From assembly GCA_002416125.1 (NCBI GenBank), contig DIBU01000021.1, positions 38,137 to 102,136 on the forward strand: a stretch of DNA of 64,000 bases. Reading direction: 5' to 3'. Each line of letters starts with the position of its first letter. The first letter of the stretch is position 1. The DNA is from Halieaceae bacterium UBA5044 (lineage in GTDB: Bacteria > Pseudomonadota > Gammaproteobacteria > Pseudomonadales > Halieaceae). The notes beneath the pieces are model-generated. The model did not search any database, was not told where the DNA came from, and saw only the letters and a list, made by a program, of their open reading frames with translations. Position numbers and translations under genes: made by a program. Of the stretch, positions 18,955 to 30,047 are shown piece after piece.

Positions 18955-20057
18955 TGCGCATCTCCCGTAGGCAGCAGAAGCAGCCCCGGCTGCAGGGCTT
19001 CATTGCCTCGCACCACCACCTGCTCGTTCGCCGCGAGGCCCTGCAGAATTTCTATCTGCCCGCCAAAGGCCAACCCGGTGGTCACGGTGTTCTCACGCGC
19101 GATCAGTGCATCGCCATCCGCCTCCGCTGTCCAGACAACTACCCGCCCATCCGGGTAGCGCACCAGCGCATCCCGCGGCACCGCGATACCCCGGCGCCCG
19201 GTGGCGAGGGCCAAACGCGCGCTGACCGACATTCCGGGCAACAGGCCGGAGCGGGCGTCATCAGCGGGAGCAATACGCAGCAGGAAGGTGCGCGCCGCGG
19301 TGTCGGCAACCGGCACCAGGCTGGCGACTCGGCCGGTCAGTTCCCGCGTGGGATCGGCGGCAGTGCTAAAAGTGAGTGGCGCGCCGACCTGCAGCGATGA
19401 CAGATAATCCTCGGGGACGGCAAAATCCAGTCGCAGGTCGTCCAGCCCCACCAGGTCGAATACGGCCTGACCGGGGTTCAGCCATTCTCCACGTTCCGTG
19501 CGGCGCAGGCTGATCACCCCGGGGAATGGTGCACGCAGCGTATGTCGGTCGAGCAATGCCTGCGCCAGCGCCGCCTCTGCGGTCACCTGTTGCAGCTGCG
19601 CCCGTGCCGCATCACGGTTCGCGGCCAGTTCGCGCACCGTGGTCTCGGCAATGCCTCGCTGGGGGAGCAACGACTCTGCCTCCTGCAGGCGCCGTTCGGC
19701 ATCCCGGGCGCGCACCTGCGCCTGGGCCACCGCAGCTCTGGCGGCTGCGTGGCGCAGTTCGGCCAGCTCTGCATCCATGCGCAACAGGACATCGTCCCGG
19801 GCCACCTTGGCGCCAGTGTCGACGAGGATATCCTGCACCAGTCCTGCGGCGGCAACCGACAGACTCGCGTTGTGCTGCGCCGTGACTGTGCCCGTCAGGC
19901 GCAACTCACGCAGGATCTCGGTCGTCTCGACCGTGGTCAGGCTGACGCGAACACCCGCGTCCGCCATGCACACGGCCGCCACAAGCCAGAGCAACAGCGC
20001 GCCACTGCGCCCCCGCCTGAATCTGGCCCGTCCCGATTGTCCTGTCCCCTGCTGCAC
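18951..20057 (-). CDS. RND efflux periplasmic adaptor (membrane fusion protein)
   Basis: A 368-residue MFP that links the RND pump to an outer-membrane channel. After an arginine-rich N-terminus and hydrophobic segment (ALLLWLVAAVCMADA) come the lipoyl half-motifs (GTVTAQHNASLSVAAAGLVQDILVDTGAKV; LRAPFPGVISLRRTERGEWLNPGQ), a helical hairpin rich in Ala/Arg between them, and the beta-barrel domain (PEDYLSSLQVGAPLTF; LRIAPADDARSGLLPGMSVSARL). I start at GTG 20057 because GGGAG lies 6 nt upstream and the signal segment follows directly; the frame is open to 20318. It is divergent from the aconitase gene. Confidence 0.87.
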   Translation of the reverse strand: MQQGTGQSGRARFRRGRSGALLLWLVAAVCMADAGVRVSLTTVETTEILRELRLTGTVTAQHNASLSVAAAGLVQDILVDTGAKVARDDVLLRMDAELAELRHAAARAAVAQAQVRARDAERRLQEAESLLPQRGIAETTVRELAANRDAARAQLQQVTAEAALAQALLDRHTLRAPFPGVISLRRTERGEWLNPGQAVFDLVGLDDLRLDFAVPEDYLSSLQVGAPLTFSTAADPTRELTGRVASLVPVADTAARTFLLRIAPADDARSGLLPGMSVSARLALATGRRGIAVPRDALVRYPDGRVVVWTAEADGDALIARENTVTTGLAFGGQIEILQGLAANEQVVVRGNEALQPGLLLLPTGDAQ

Positions 20058-20229
20058 GCTGCTCTCCCGATTTTCACCTGCATTTGCCGGCCCCCGGCGT
20101 TCGCCGGCGACAGGCTGGATACGCGCTCCGCGGCAAATCGTCTCAGTCTGCCAGATACGCCGACCTGTGCTAGGGTAACTGAACGGGACACAAGGTTCCC
20201 GCTTGTTCACCCGAATGAGAGGCATTGCC

Positions 20230-22965
<2,736 letters not shown>

Positions 22966-22980
22966 AGCTGCCTGCTGCCG

Positions 22981-23409
22981 CTAGCGGCGCCGGTCCTGCA
23001 ACCGGCGCCGGGAGTGCTCCATCAGCGCCCAGAGGATGTTCCGCGAGCTCACCTGCCCGACCAGCACACCGTTTTCCACAACGGGGCGGCGGCGCTGACG
23101 GGTCTCCAGCATGGACTGGGCCACTTCGACGATACTGTCCTGCGGGCCGCAGGCGTTCACCTGGCACGTCATAACCTCGCTGACCAGGGCGTGTTCCGGA
23201 TCCCCGTCGTTATAGATCGCCGCCAGTATGCCGCGCAGGCAGTCCAGCTCCGACAGCACGCCCTGCACCGCTCCGCTGGCATCCGTGACCGTGAGTCCTG
23301 TGAGACCGTGCTCGGTGATGATGCCCACTGCCTCGACCAGGTTGGCGTCCGGACGTATGGTCAGGGGCTGCCGGTGCATGCAGTCGTTGACGGTGCTGGG
23401 TTGGGTCAT
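22981..23409 (-). CDS. tandem CBS domain protein
   Basis: A 142-residue protein made of two CBS repeats, a Bateman module that usually binds adenosine nucleotides or SAM. Repeat one is 'VNDCMHRQPLTIRPDANLVEAVGIITEHGLTGLTVTDASGAVQGVLSELD'; repeat two begins 'VSEVMTCQVNACGPQDSIVEVAQSML' and includes 'RRPVVENGVLVGQVSSRNIL'. There is no attached catalytic domain. The start at 23409 has GGAG eight nt upstream; the frame extends to 23442. It is convergent with acnA, 15 nt apart, and divergent from the helicase gene. Confidence 0.88.
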   Translation of the reverse strand: MTQPSTVNDCMHRQPLTIRPDANLVEAVGIITEHGLTGLTVTDASGAVQGVLSELDCLRGILAAIYNDGDPEHALVSEVMTCQVNACGPQDSIVEVAQSMLETRQRRRPVVENGVLVGQVSSRNILWALMEHSRRRLQDRRR

Positions 23410-23584
23410 GGCGAGTTCTCCGCGCGTTGCTGATTCACTCACGAGTATAGCTGAGGGGGCCGCGGACGGAAGTCAATCATCGCCGGTGAACACGGCATAT
23501 TCACGCCACCTCCGCGTTGTTGTGGCTCCGTATGCCTGTATACTATCCCCCCGATTGCAGTTCCATCCCCAAGGTATTCTCCCC

Positions 23585-25387
23585 ATGACCGCCGAACTCT
23601 CCGACGCGACTCGCTTCGCGGACCTGAACCTGCCCGATTTCCTCCTCCGCGCACTGACCGATGTCGGCTATGAAACCCCGTCAGCCATCCAGGCACGCAC
23701 CATACCGCCACTGCTGTCGGGCAGCGACCTGGTGGGCCAGGCGCAGACGGGTACCGGCAAAACCGCTGCCTTTGCCCTGCCGCTGCTGGCAAAGCTGGAT
23801 ATCAAGCAGAAAACCCCGCAGGTCATGGTGCTCACACCCACCCGGGAGCTGGCCATTCAGGTTGCCGAAGCGTTCCAGAAGTACGCTACGCACTTGCCCG
23901 GGTTTCACGTGCTGCCCATCTACGGCGGCTCCGACTACCGTGGGCAACTGCGCCAGCTGCAACGTGGTGTGCACGTCATTGTCGGCACACCCGGCCGCGT
24001 AATGGACCACATGCGTCGCGGCTCACTGGACCTGGGTGGGCTGCGCTCGCTGGTACTGGATGAAGCGGACGAGATGCTGCGCATGGGCTTCATCGATGAC
24101 GTCGAGTGGATTCTGGAACAGACACCGCCGACCCGGCAGGTCGCGCTGTTCTCCGCCACCATGCCCACAGCCATTCGACGTATCGCACAGCATCATCTGC
24201 AGTCACCACAGGAAATCACCATTCAGGTGACCTCCATGGCCAATTCGTCGATTCGACAACGGGTATGGATGATGGCCGGTGTGCACAAACTCGATGCACT
24301 GACGCGCATACTCGAAATGGAGGACTTTGATGCCATCATCCTCTTTGTGCGCACCCGCATCGCCACGACCGAATTGGCGGAGAAGCTCTCAGCGCGCGGC
24401 TATTCAGCGGCGCCGCTGAACGGCGACATCCCCCAGCAGCAACGCGAAAAAACCGTCGAGCGGCTGAAAAACGGCAACCTCGATATCCTGGTGGCCACCG
24501 ACGTCGCCGCCCGCGGACTGGACGTGGAACGCATCAGCCATGTCATCAACTATGACATCCCCCAGGATGTGGAAGCCTACGTGCACCGAATCGGCCGCAC
24601 CGGCCGGGCCGGACGCAAGGGCGAAGCCATTCTGTTTGCGGCCAACCGCGAGCGGCGTCTGCTCAAGGCCATTGAACGGGCCACGTCGAACATCATTGAA
24701 CCCATGCAGTTACCGAGTGCGCAGGAAGTGCAGGACAAGCGCAGCGATCGCTTCAAACAGCAGATCACGGCCACCCTCGACACCCGCGACCTGGACGCAG
24801 CGCGCAAACTGGTCAGCGACTACCAGCATGAGTACGGTGTGCCCATGGTTGACGTGGCTGCCGCGCTGGTCCTGTTGGCGGGCGGCGGCAAGGCAGACGT
24901 GGCCGGGAAGACGCAGGACAGTGCCCCGGCGGCTGCGAGCGGACGTGACAAGCCAGCGCGTGCCGAGCGACCTGCCCGGGAAGAGCGCGAGGCCCGTGAG
25001 CCCCGGGAGCGTCCGCGCCGACAGGAGCGTGACAGCGAGCTGTCAAAGGGCATGGAGCGGTTCCGCATCGAGGTGGGCCACAAACACGGCGTCAAGCCCG
25101 GCAACATCGTGGGCGCTATTGCCAACGAAGCCGACATCGACAGTGAGCACATCGGCCGCATTATCATTCACGATGAGTACAGCACAGTCGACCTCCCCGA
25201 GGGCATGCCAGCCGAGATCTTCGACCACCTTCGCGGCGTCTGGGTCAGCGGGCAGAAACTGAACCTGCAGCGAGATTCATCCGCCGCCCACGCAGCCGAC
25301 GGCAAACCTGCGACGGCCCGCAAGCACAGCAGCAAACCGGGATTGAAGCCTGGCAAAAAGCCGGCGAAGCGCAAGCCCCGCGCCTGA
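23585..25387 (+). CDS. deaD: DEAD-box ATP-dependent RNA helicase (DeaD/CsdA-like)
   Basis: A 600-residue RNA helicase, probably acting in ribosome assembly and mRNA unwinding, often cold-induced. The order is Q motif (FADLNLPDFLLRALTDVGYETPSAIQ), Walker A (AQTGTGKT), PTRELA, TPGR, DEAD, SAT, and the helicase C motif HRIGRTGRAGRKG. An Arg/Glu-rich linker (about residues 450-485) precedes a DbpA-type RNA-binding domain (FRIEVGHKHGVKPGNIVGAIANEADID) and a basic tail ending KPGKKPAKRKPRA. The start is ATG at 23585, where the Q motif follows immediately; the much longer open frame from 23228 overlaps the CBS gene and is not coding. Confidence 0.95.
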   Translation: MTAELSDATRFADLNLPDFLLRALTDVGYETPSAIQARTIPPLLSGSDLVGQAQTGTGKTAAFALPLLAKLDIKQKTPQVMVLTPTRELAIQVAEAFQKYATHLPGFHVLPIYGGSDYRGQLRQLQRGVHVIVGTPGRVMDHMRRGSLDLGGLRSLVLDEADEMLRMGFIDDVEWILEQTPPTRQVALFSATMPTAIRRIAQHHLQSPQEITIQVTSMANSSIRQRVWMMAGVHKLDALTRILEMEDFDAIILFVRTRIATTELAEKLSARGYSAAPLNGDIPQQQREKTVERLKNGNLDILVATDVAARGLDVERISHVINYDIPQDVEAYVHRIGRTGRAGRKGEAILFAANRERRLLKAIERATSNIIEPMQLPSAQEVQDKRSDRFKQQITATLDTRDLDAARKLVSDYQHEYGVPMVDVAAALVLLAGGGKADVAGKTQDSAPAAASGRDKPARAERPAREEREAREPRERPRRQERDSELSKGMERFRIEVGHKHGVKPGNIVGAIANEADIDSEHIGRIIIHDEYSTVDLPEGMPAEIFDHLRGVWVSGQKLNLQRDSSAAHAADGKPATARKHSSKPGLKPGKKPAKRKPRA

Positions 25388-25406
25388 GTGCGGGGCCTGC
25401 GCGCGG

Positions 25407-26270
25407 TCAGCCCATGGACTGGCTGACCATGCGCACCAGACCCACGACGCTGACCGTGAGCAGGCCCACACCGAGTACGCGAAAGAACACAGCGGTATCA
25501 GCACGCAGGGTATAGGCGTGAAAACGCAGACCCAGGACATGGCCAATCGCGGCGCAGGGGAGCAGCCAGAGGTGCTGCCGCCACTGCAGGTCGACGCCGG
25601 TCCAGGCGAACGCCGCCAGCTTTATCGCAACCAGCACAAACCAGAGCACGAACAGGGTGTCGCGCAGTTCGTGTCGGGCAACCCGACTCGCCGCCACCGG
25701 CACGACCAGCGGCGCCGCAATCAGTGAGGTGCCGCTCACATATCCCCCCAGCATGAGCAGGGCGGCGTCGACACGCGGACTGTTGCTTTTGAACGGGCGT
25801 TGCAGGATATAACTCACCGCGTAGGCCCCGACCACCAGAAAGATGAAACTGCTGACCACCGTCGCCGGCAGGGTGAGCACGCCGGCTACGCCAATCAGCT
25901 TGGGGACCAGCATCAAGGTAAAGGCGTAGCGCAGGAACGGCCAATTCACCGTGCCCGCAGCCTCGGGAGCCGCTACGTCGTCGTGCCGGGCGTCGCTGCG
26001 CCGGGCGTCGTCGCGCCGGGCGTCGCTGCGCCGGGCGCCGCCGCGCAGTGCCCGGCGCGCCCGCAGATGGGCCTGCAGGATGGTCAATCCTGAGAAGAAC
26101 AGCAAGTGCACGGAGATGATCGGCAGGTAGACCAGCGGTGCGTTGTATACCATGAGCAGGAAGGGCAATGTCAGCACCGCGCCGCCAAAACCGAGACCCG
26201 AACGCACGAAGCCCCCCCAGACAAACAGCAGGCCGATCAGCGTCATCTGCCACCAGACGAGGTCAGACAT
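25407..26270 (-). CDS. TauE/SafE family sulfite/anion exporter
   Basis: A 287-residue membrane protein with about eight hydrophobic spans and the family's N-terminal pattern 'LIGLLFVWGGFVRSGLGFGGAVLTLPFLLM'; the second half repeats a similar Gly-rich pattern (LLMLGGYVSGTSLIAAPLVVP). Members export sulfite, sulfoacetate or related organosulfonates; the substrate here is unknown. A cytoplasmic loop carries Arg/Asp-rich pentapeptide repeats from a 15-bp DNA repeat. The ATG at 26270 lies within the last codons of the DUF3445 gene (8-nt overlap), so the two are coupled. Confidence 0.85.
   Translation of the reverse strand: MSDLVWWQMTLIGLLFVWGGFVRSGLGFGGAVLTLPFLLMVYNAPLVYLPIISVHLLFFSGLTILQAHLRARRALRGGARRSDARRDDARRSDARHDDVAAPEAAGTVNWPFLRYAFTLMLVPKLIGVAGVLTLPATVVSSFIFLVVGAYAVSYILQRPFKSNSPRVDAALLMLGGYVSGTSLIAAPLVVPVAASRVARHELRDTLFVLWFVLVAIKLAAFAWTGVDLQWRQHLWLLPCAAIGHVLGLRFHAYTLRADTAVFFRVLGVGLLTVSVVGLVRMVSQSMG
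25985..26044. repeat. 15-bp tandem repeat, four copies, inside the TauE gene
   Basis: Four in-frame 15-bp units of the form GCCGGGCGTCG(C/T)(T/C)GC, with slight variation, run head to tail. On the minus strand they encode the pentapeptide (S/D)DARR repeated in a hydrophilic loop. The period is a multiple of three, so copy-number change would not shift the frame. Confidence 0.85.
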
Positions 26271-27081
26271 AGGTATTCCGCAGGTCGTCCAGGTCATCCT
26301 GCAGGCGATCGAATCCCTTGTAGACCGCCAGTGCCGGCGGGCAGGCGTCAATGGCCTGCACCAGAGCCTGCAGCGCGCCGGGCACCGCCTCCAGGCTGCT
26401 CAAGGGGCTCAGATACACCCGTATCGTAAACAGGACAGCTCCGGTGCCGGGCAATCGGTACAATGTCTGGCGCTCACAACGATAGTGCAGGACGCCTTCG
26501 GCCGCCACGCTATCCCTGGCGCAGAGCGCAGCTCCCCGCTGCAACCCCCAGTTGAAGCGCTCGACCGGACGCGCAGCGTGAAGGTGCTGGAGAAAGCGTG
26601 CCACACGCGGCTGCAGTGCAGCGTTAAACCCCGGGATGGGGCCGTGAATCGTGGACAGCGGCTGCTCGAATTTCTCCTCCAGACGCCAGTGGCTCGGGCT
26701 GCATAAACTTGCAGCAGTCAGCACATACTCGTCACCCCGGGGTTGCAGGAGCAACAGGTCGTCCGCCACTGCCAGTGATATCGCCCACAGCGGCTCCGGG
26801 TGCTCCTCACCGATATCGACGGCGTACTCCCCGCAATCCAGTTTTGGTCCGGCACGACGGTAGAGATCGGGATGATCACGTACCAGGTGCGTGGCCAACA
26901 GCGTGCTCGCCTCGCGCTGTGCCGGCAACGATTCCGGCGTAGCGCAACAAACACGGCTGCCGAGACGGGCACGTACCGCCTGCTTGTGCGCGTGCCAAAA
27001 CGGGAGCGCTGCATCGGGCTCTATCCACCGCTGCGCATCAAGTGGCGCAAGCCCCATGCTCAACACCTGCGAGTTGCTCAT
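26263..27081 (-). CDS. DUF3445 / heme-dependent oxidative N-demethylase-like protein
   Basis: A 272-residue protein matching DUF3445, the family of the alpha subunit of heme-dependent oxidative N-demethylases. Recognisable segments are 'LVRDHPDLYRR', 'EEHPEPLWAISLAVADDLLLL', 'SPSHWRLEEKFEQPLSTIHGPIPG' with the conserved WRL...K...IH.P motif, 'ARPVERFNWGLQRGAAL' and 'RCERQTLYRLPGTGAVLFTIRVYL'. Such enzymes demethylate small amines; the beta/gamma subunits are not present here. The start is uncertain: 27081 (used), 27057, or TTG at 27135 are all possible. It overlaps the TauE-type exporter gene. Confidence 0.75.
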   Translation of the reverse strand: MSNSQVLSMGLAPLDAQRWIEPDAALPFWHAHKQAVRARLGSRVCCATPESLPAQREASTLLATHLVRDHPDLYRRAGPKLDCGEYAVDIGEEHPEPLWAISLAVADDLLLLQPRGDEYVLTAASLCSPSHWRLEEKFEQPLSTIHGPIPGFNAALQPRVARFLQHLHAARPVERFNWGLQRGAALCARDSVAAEGVLHYRCERQTLYRLPGTGAVLFTIRVYLSPLSSLEAVPGALQALVQAIDACPPALAVYKGFDRLQDDLDDLRNTYV

Positions 27082-27288
27082 GTGCGGTAGGTACGGTATT
27101 GGCGAGGGCACGGGATAGCGATCTCTGGGCTGCAATCGTCGAAGCGCATTCTGCGCCGTTGCGTCGGCGGGAGCAAATTACGCTCACCGACGCTGAGCAT
27201 AGGCGAGAGTACCGCGCAAGCCCTTGTCGCAAACGCCGCCATTGGTTAGTCTCGCGTTTCCGTCTCGACCACCATCAGGACCCTTGGC

Positions 27289-28242
27289 ATGCCACAGCCG
27301 AGATTTAACCTGGCCGGAGTCGTCGCCCTGACTGCGTGCTTGATGTCCCTGGGTGCCGCAGCCGAAGAGGACACCAGAACCGAAAGCACTCCGCCAACGA
27401 GCTATTTTGCCGAGTTGGGCGTAGGTGCCGAGTACGATACCAACGTCACCATTGATGAACTGGATGCCAGCACACGGGAAGGGGATTCCGCGGTAACCGT
27501 TGAAGGCAAATTGGGTATGCGCACTTATTTCAGTCCCGAGACTGACCTGCGCCTGACCTACGACTTCAACCAGGATATGTACCAGGATTTTTCAGACCTG
27601 AACCGGCAAACGCATATCCTTGGCGCCAACCTGAAAACCCAGGCGGGTCGCGTTGACGCCGGATTCTCCACGTTTTATGTCAATTCACTGCTGGACGGCA
27701 ACGGCTTCCTGGAACTCTACAGGGCGTCACCTTATGTCTCCGGCTTCCTCAGCCAGAAGTGGTTCAGCAGGGCCGCCTATGTCTTCTCCGACAAGCAGAT
27801 CAAGGAGCGTGCAGAGCGCGACGCCACCACGCACACGGGGGAAATCGATGTCTATTTTTTCGCGCGCGGCTTGCGCAGCTACTTCAATATGGGTTACCGG
27901 TTCCGTTCTGAGGACGCCAACCTTGAGCGTCTGGATTTCACATCCCACGCTGCCAAGCTGCGCTACATACGCCGGGTCGATGTTGGTGAGAAAGTGCTCA
28001 AGCTGGAAATGGCCTACCGCTATGAAAACCGCGATTACAGTGGACTGACGCCTGGAATAGGCAGCATAGAGGGAGAGCAGCGTCGGGATGAGCGGCATCG
28101 GGTGCAGCTGGACCTGGAGTACCCGCTGTCAAAACAGGGCGCGCTGCAGCTCTACTTCGCCTACGGGGACTACCGCTCCAACTTCCAGATCAGCGACTTC
28201 GAACAGGGCATTGTCGGCAGCCGCTATGTTTATCGCTGGTAA
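27289..28242 (+). CDS. outer-membrane beta-barrel protein of unknown function
   Basis: A 317-residue exported protein with a signal peptide (cleavage near LGAAA|EEDT) and alternating hydrophobic/polar strands rich in Tyr, Phe and Arg ending 'GSRYVYRW', as in outer-membrane barrels. The opening strand 'FAELGVGAEYDTNVTIDE' resembles starts of surface-exposed barrel families (for example Slam-type barrels), but I cannot assign a family. It is convergent with the subtilase gene with no bases between their stop codons. A possible sigma70 promoter (TTGTCG-N16-TTAGTC) lies at about 27222-27249; no ECF-type motif was seen upstream. Confidence 0.7.
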   Translation: MPQPRFNLAGVVALTACLMSLGAAAEEDTRTESTPPTSYFAELGVGAEYDTNVTIDELDASTREGDSAVTVEGKLGMRTYFSPETDLRLTYDFNQDMYQDFSDLNRQTHILGANLKTQAGRVDAGFSTFYVNSLLDGNGFLELYRASPYVSGFLSQKWFSRAAYVFSDKQIKERAERDATTHTGEIDVYFFARGLRSYFNMGYRFRSEDANLERLDFTSHAAKLRYIRRVDVGEKVLKLEMAYRYENRDYSGLTPGIGSIEGEQRRDERHRVQLDLEYPLSKQGALQLYFAYGDYRSNFQISDFEQGIVGSRYVYRW

Positions 28243-29928
28243 TCAGCCGTTTACGCGCAACACCCCGTAGCCGTACACATCATCGCGCCCGGGCACACCC
28301 TCGTCCTGCACACTGCTGAGCAGCGCTTCCCGCACATCTTCATAAGGCGACAGCAGACGCAAACGGGCAGCGGCGGTAGCCACAAACGGCACGGCAAAGG
28401 ACGTGCCTGACGAGGTGGCATAGCCACCGCCGGACCGCGCATGCAACAGGCCGACACCCGGCGCCGCCAGGTCAACATAGTCGCCGCGGTTCGCCAGCCT
28501 GAACACGCGCCCGTGGGCATCGACTGCCGTCACTGCCATGACTGACGGATAGGCGGCGGGATACATGGGTTTGGCCATGGGACCACCGTTTCCCGCTGCA
28601 GCGAGAATCAGCACGCCACGCGACGCAGCGCGGCTCAGCGCTTTCTCCAACAGGCGATTGGGTGGCCCCGCCAGAGAGATGTTCACCACGTCGACGCCGG
28701 ATGAGATCAACCAGTCGAGGGCACGCACCAGACTTACGGTGCTCGCGATTTCACCGCGCGCCGCGTCCTGCTCGAATACGGCGGCGGCATAGAGTTCAGC
28801 GCTGGGTGCCAGGCCGAGGTAGTCCGCATCCCGACCGGTGAAGATCGAGGCAATGGCCGTACCGTGGAAGGCAGGCAACGTGGCCCCTTCCGTGGCGAAC
28901 GCACGGCTGTGAATATTGGCCTTCTGCAACGCGGGGTGCGCGGTATCCACCAGACTGTCAATCATGCCCAGACGCAACGCCAGATCGTCCATTCCCGCAG
29001 GAAAATGCAATACATTGCGCGGTCTCGCGCCTTCTACCGTATGGTGCACCGGAGCGCTCGCCGTATAAATGTGGTTCAAATCCACTTCGGCGCGCCCGCG
29101 CCCCACGACATCGATGACACCTTCACGCACATCATAGATTTCAAAGCTGGAAGGGGCTTCCACTTCTGCCAGCAGCAACCCCATACCCGGCAAGTCTGTC
29201 ACGCGGTCAAATAGGTATCCCTTGACCGCCAGCTCGTCGAATACCTCGGGCTCTGCCATCACCAGCCACTGCTGTGTCTTGATGCGCGCCTCATCGATCT
29301 CCAACTGACTTTCGAGATCCTCTAGCACAGTCGCGATTTCGCTTTCCAGACGATCTTCAATCGCCGCCGCGATGCCGACCTCAACCTGGCCCTCGACCGA
29401 CGCGGTTACCGTCTGCTCCACGGTTTCTTCAACCGATTTTTCAACCGCACTGGCAACATTCTGCTCAACGGAGGTTTCCACGGAATCCTCTACCGCACCC
29501 GCCACCGACTCTTCAACCGTGCTTTCGACGGCGTCTTCCACCGACTCTTCCACGCTGTCGGCGACCGTTTCCTCAACCGATTTCTCCACCGAATCGTCGA
29601 TCGTTTCCTCGATGGAATCCTCGATGGAGTCCTCAATGGTTTCTCCCACCGCCTGGTCAACGGCTACCTCGAGCTCTTCCTCGATATTCTCGACCACTTC
29701 CTCTTCGACGTTTTCCGCGACCTCCTCCTCGATGGATTCTTCGAGATACTCCTCGAACTCCTCTTCATCGAGGCAGCAGGGAACCTGCGCCAACGCCTGG
29801 GTGGGCGCCAGCGCGAACAGCACAGAGGCAAGCACACAGGCCGGGAAGGACAGCATCGCGGCACGCAGCGGGGAACACGCTGCGAGTGCCATACGTTGAG
29901 AAGCGGACATTACGGTAGACTGTCGCAC
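28243..29928 (-). CDS. subtilisin-like S8 serine protease with long acidic tetrapeptide-repeat stalk
   Basis: About 561 residues. A signal peptide (ends ALAQ near residue 48) is followed by Cys51-Cys52 and a very acidic region (about 56-212) dominated by tetrapeptides of the form (S/T/A)-V-E-x. The C-terminal S8 domain has Asp324 (GMIDSLVD), His355 (FHGTAIASI), oxyanion Asn447 (AAAGNGG) and Ser510 (SSGTSFAVP), so it should be active. GTG at 29928 is chosen because GGAGGG lies exactly 8 nt upstream and an ECF-like promoter sits at 29969-29993; upstream ATGs lie at or near the expected transcript start. It is divergent from the sigma factor gene. Confidence 0.85.
   Translation of the reverse strand: MRQSTVMSASQRMALAACSPLRAAMLSFPACVLASVLFALAPTQALAQVPCCLDEEEFEEYLEESIEEEVAENVEEEVVENIEEELEVAVDQAVGETIEDSIEDSIEETIDDSVEKSVEETVADSVEESVEDAVESTVEESVAGAVEDSVETSVEQNVASAVEKSVEETVEQTVTASVEGQVEVGIAAAIEDRLESEIATVLEDLESQLEIDEARIKTQQWLVMAEPEVFDELAVKGYLFDRVTDLPGMGLLLAEVEAPSSFEIYDVREGVIDVVGRGRAEVDLNHIYTASAPVHHTVEGARPRNVLHFPAGMDDLALRLGMIDSLVDTAHPALQKANIHSRAFATEGATLPAFHGTAIASIFTGRDADYLGLAPSAELYAAAVFEQDAARGEIASTVSLVRALDWLISSGVDVVNISLAGPPNRLLEKALSRAASRGVLILAAAGNGGPMAKPMYPAAYPSVMAVTAVDAHGRVFRLANRGDYVDLAAPGVGLLHARSGGGYATSSGTSFAVPFVATAAARLRLLSPYEDVREALLSSVQDEGVPGRDDVYGYGVLRVNG
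29389..29637 (-). repeat. tetrapeptide (12-bp period) coding repeat in protease gene
   Basis: This part of the protease gene repeats a degenerate 12-bp unit encoding (S/T/A/D)-V/I-E-x about twenty times, e.g. SVEE, SVED, AVES, TVEE. A hydrophobic Val/Ile recurs at every fourth position among Glu and Ser/Thr. It reads as a flexible or helical acidic stalk between the secretion signal and the catalytic domain. Confidence 0.85.
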
Positions 29929-29968
29929 AGCTTTCACCCTCCACATGGCCAATGCCATCTATAGTAAA

Positions 29969-29993
29969 GACGAATCATAGCGCGATTAATTCC
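29969..29993 (-). promoter_or_regulatory. ECF-type promoter for the S8 protease gene
   Basis: On the minus strand GGAAT (29993-29989), 16 nt, then CGTC (29972-29969) match the -35 GGAAC/-10 CGTC pattern of ECF sigma factors. The predicted transcript would start near 29962, about 34 nt before the GTG start with its GGAGGG site. Confidence 0.6.
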
Positions 29994-30000
29994 CCCAAAT

Positions 30001-30026
30001 GGAATAGAATCCGGCGGCTAATCGTC
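30001..30026 (+). promoter_or_regulatory. ECF-type promoter for the sigma factor gene (autoregulation)
   Basis: GGAATA at 30001-30006 is followed after 16 nt by CGTC at 30023-30026, the same element as on the opposite strand for the protease. Transcription would start near 30033, just upstream of the AGGA site and the ATG at 30048. Confidence 0.6.
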
Positions 30027-30047
30027 ATCTCCAGTAACAGGATCATT

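Noticed and set aside
29929..29958. Upstream ATG starts for the S8 protease
   Set aside because: They lie at or just after the predicted transcript start and lack a ribosome binding site; GGAGGG with 8-nt spacing points to GTG at 29928.
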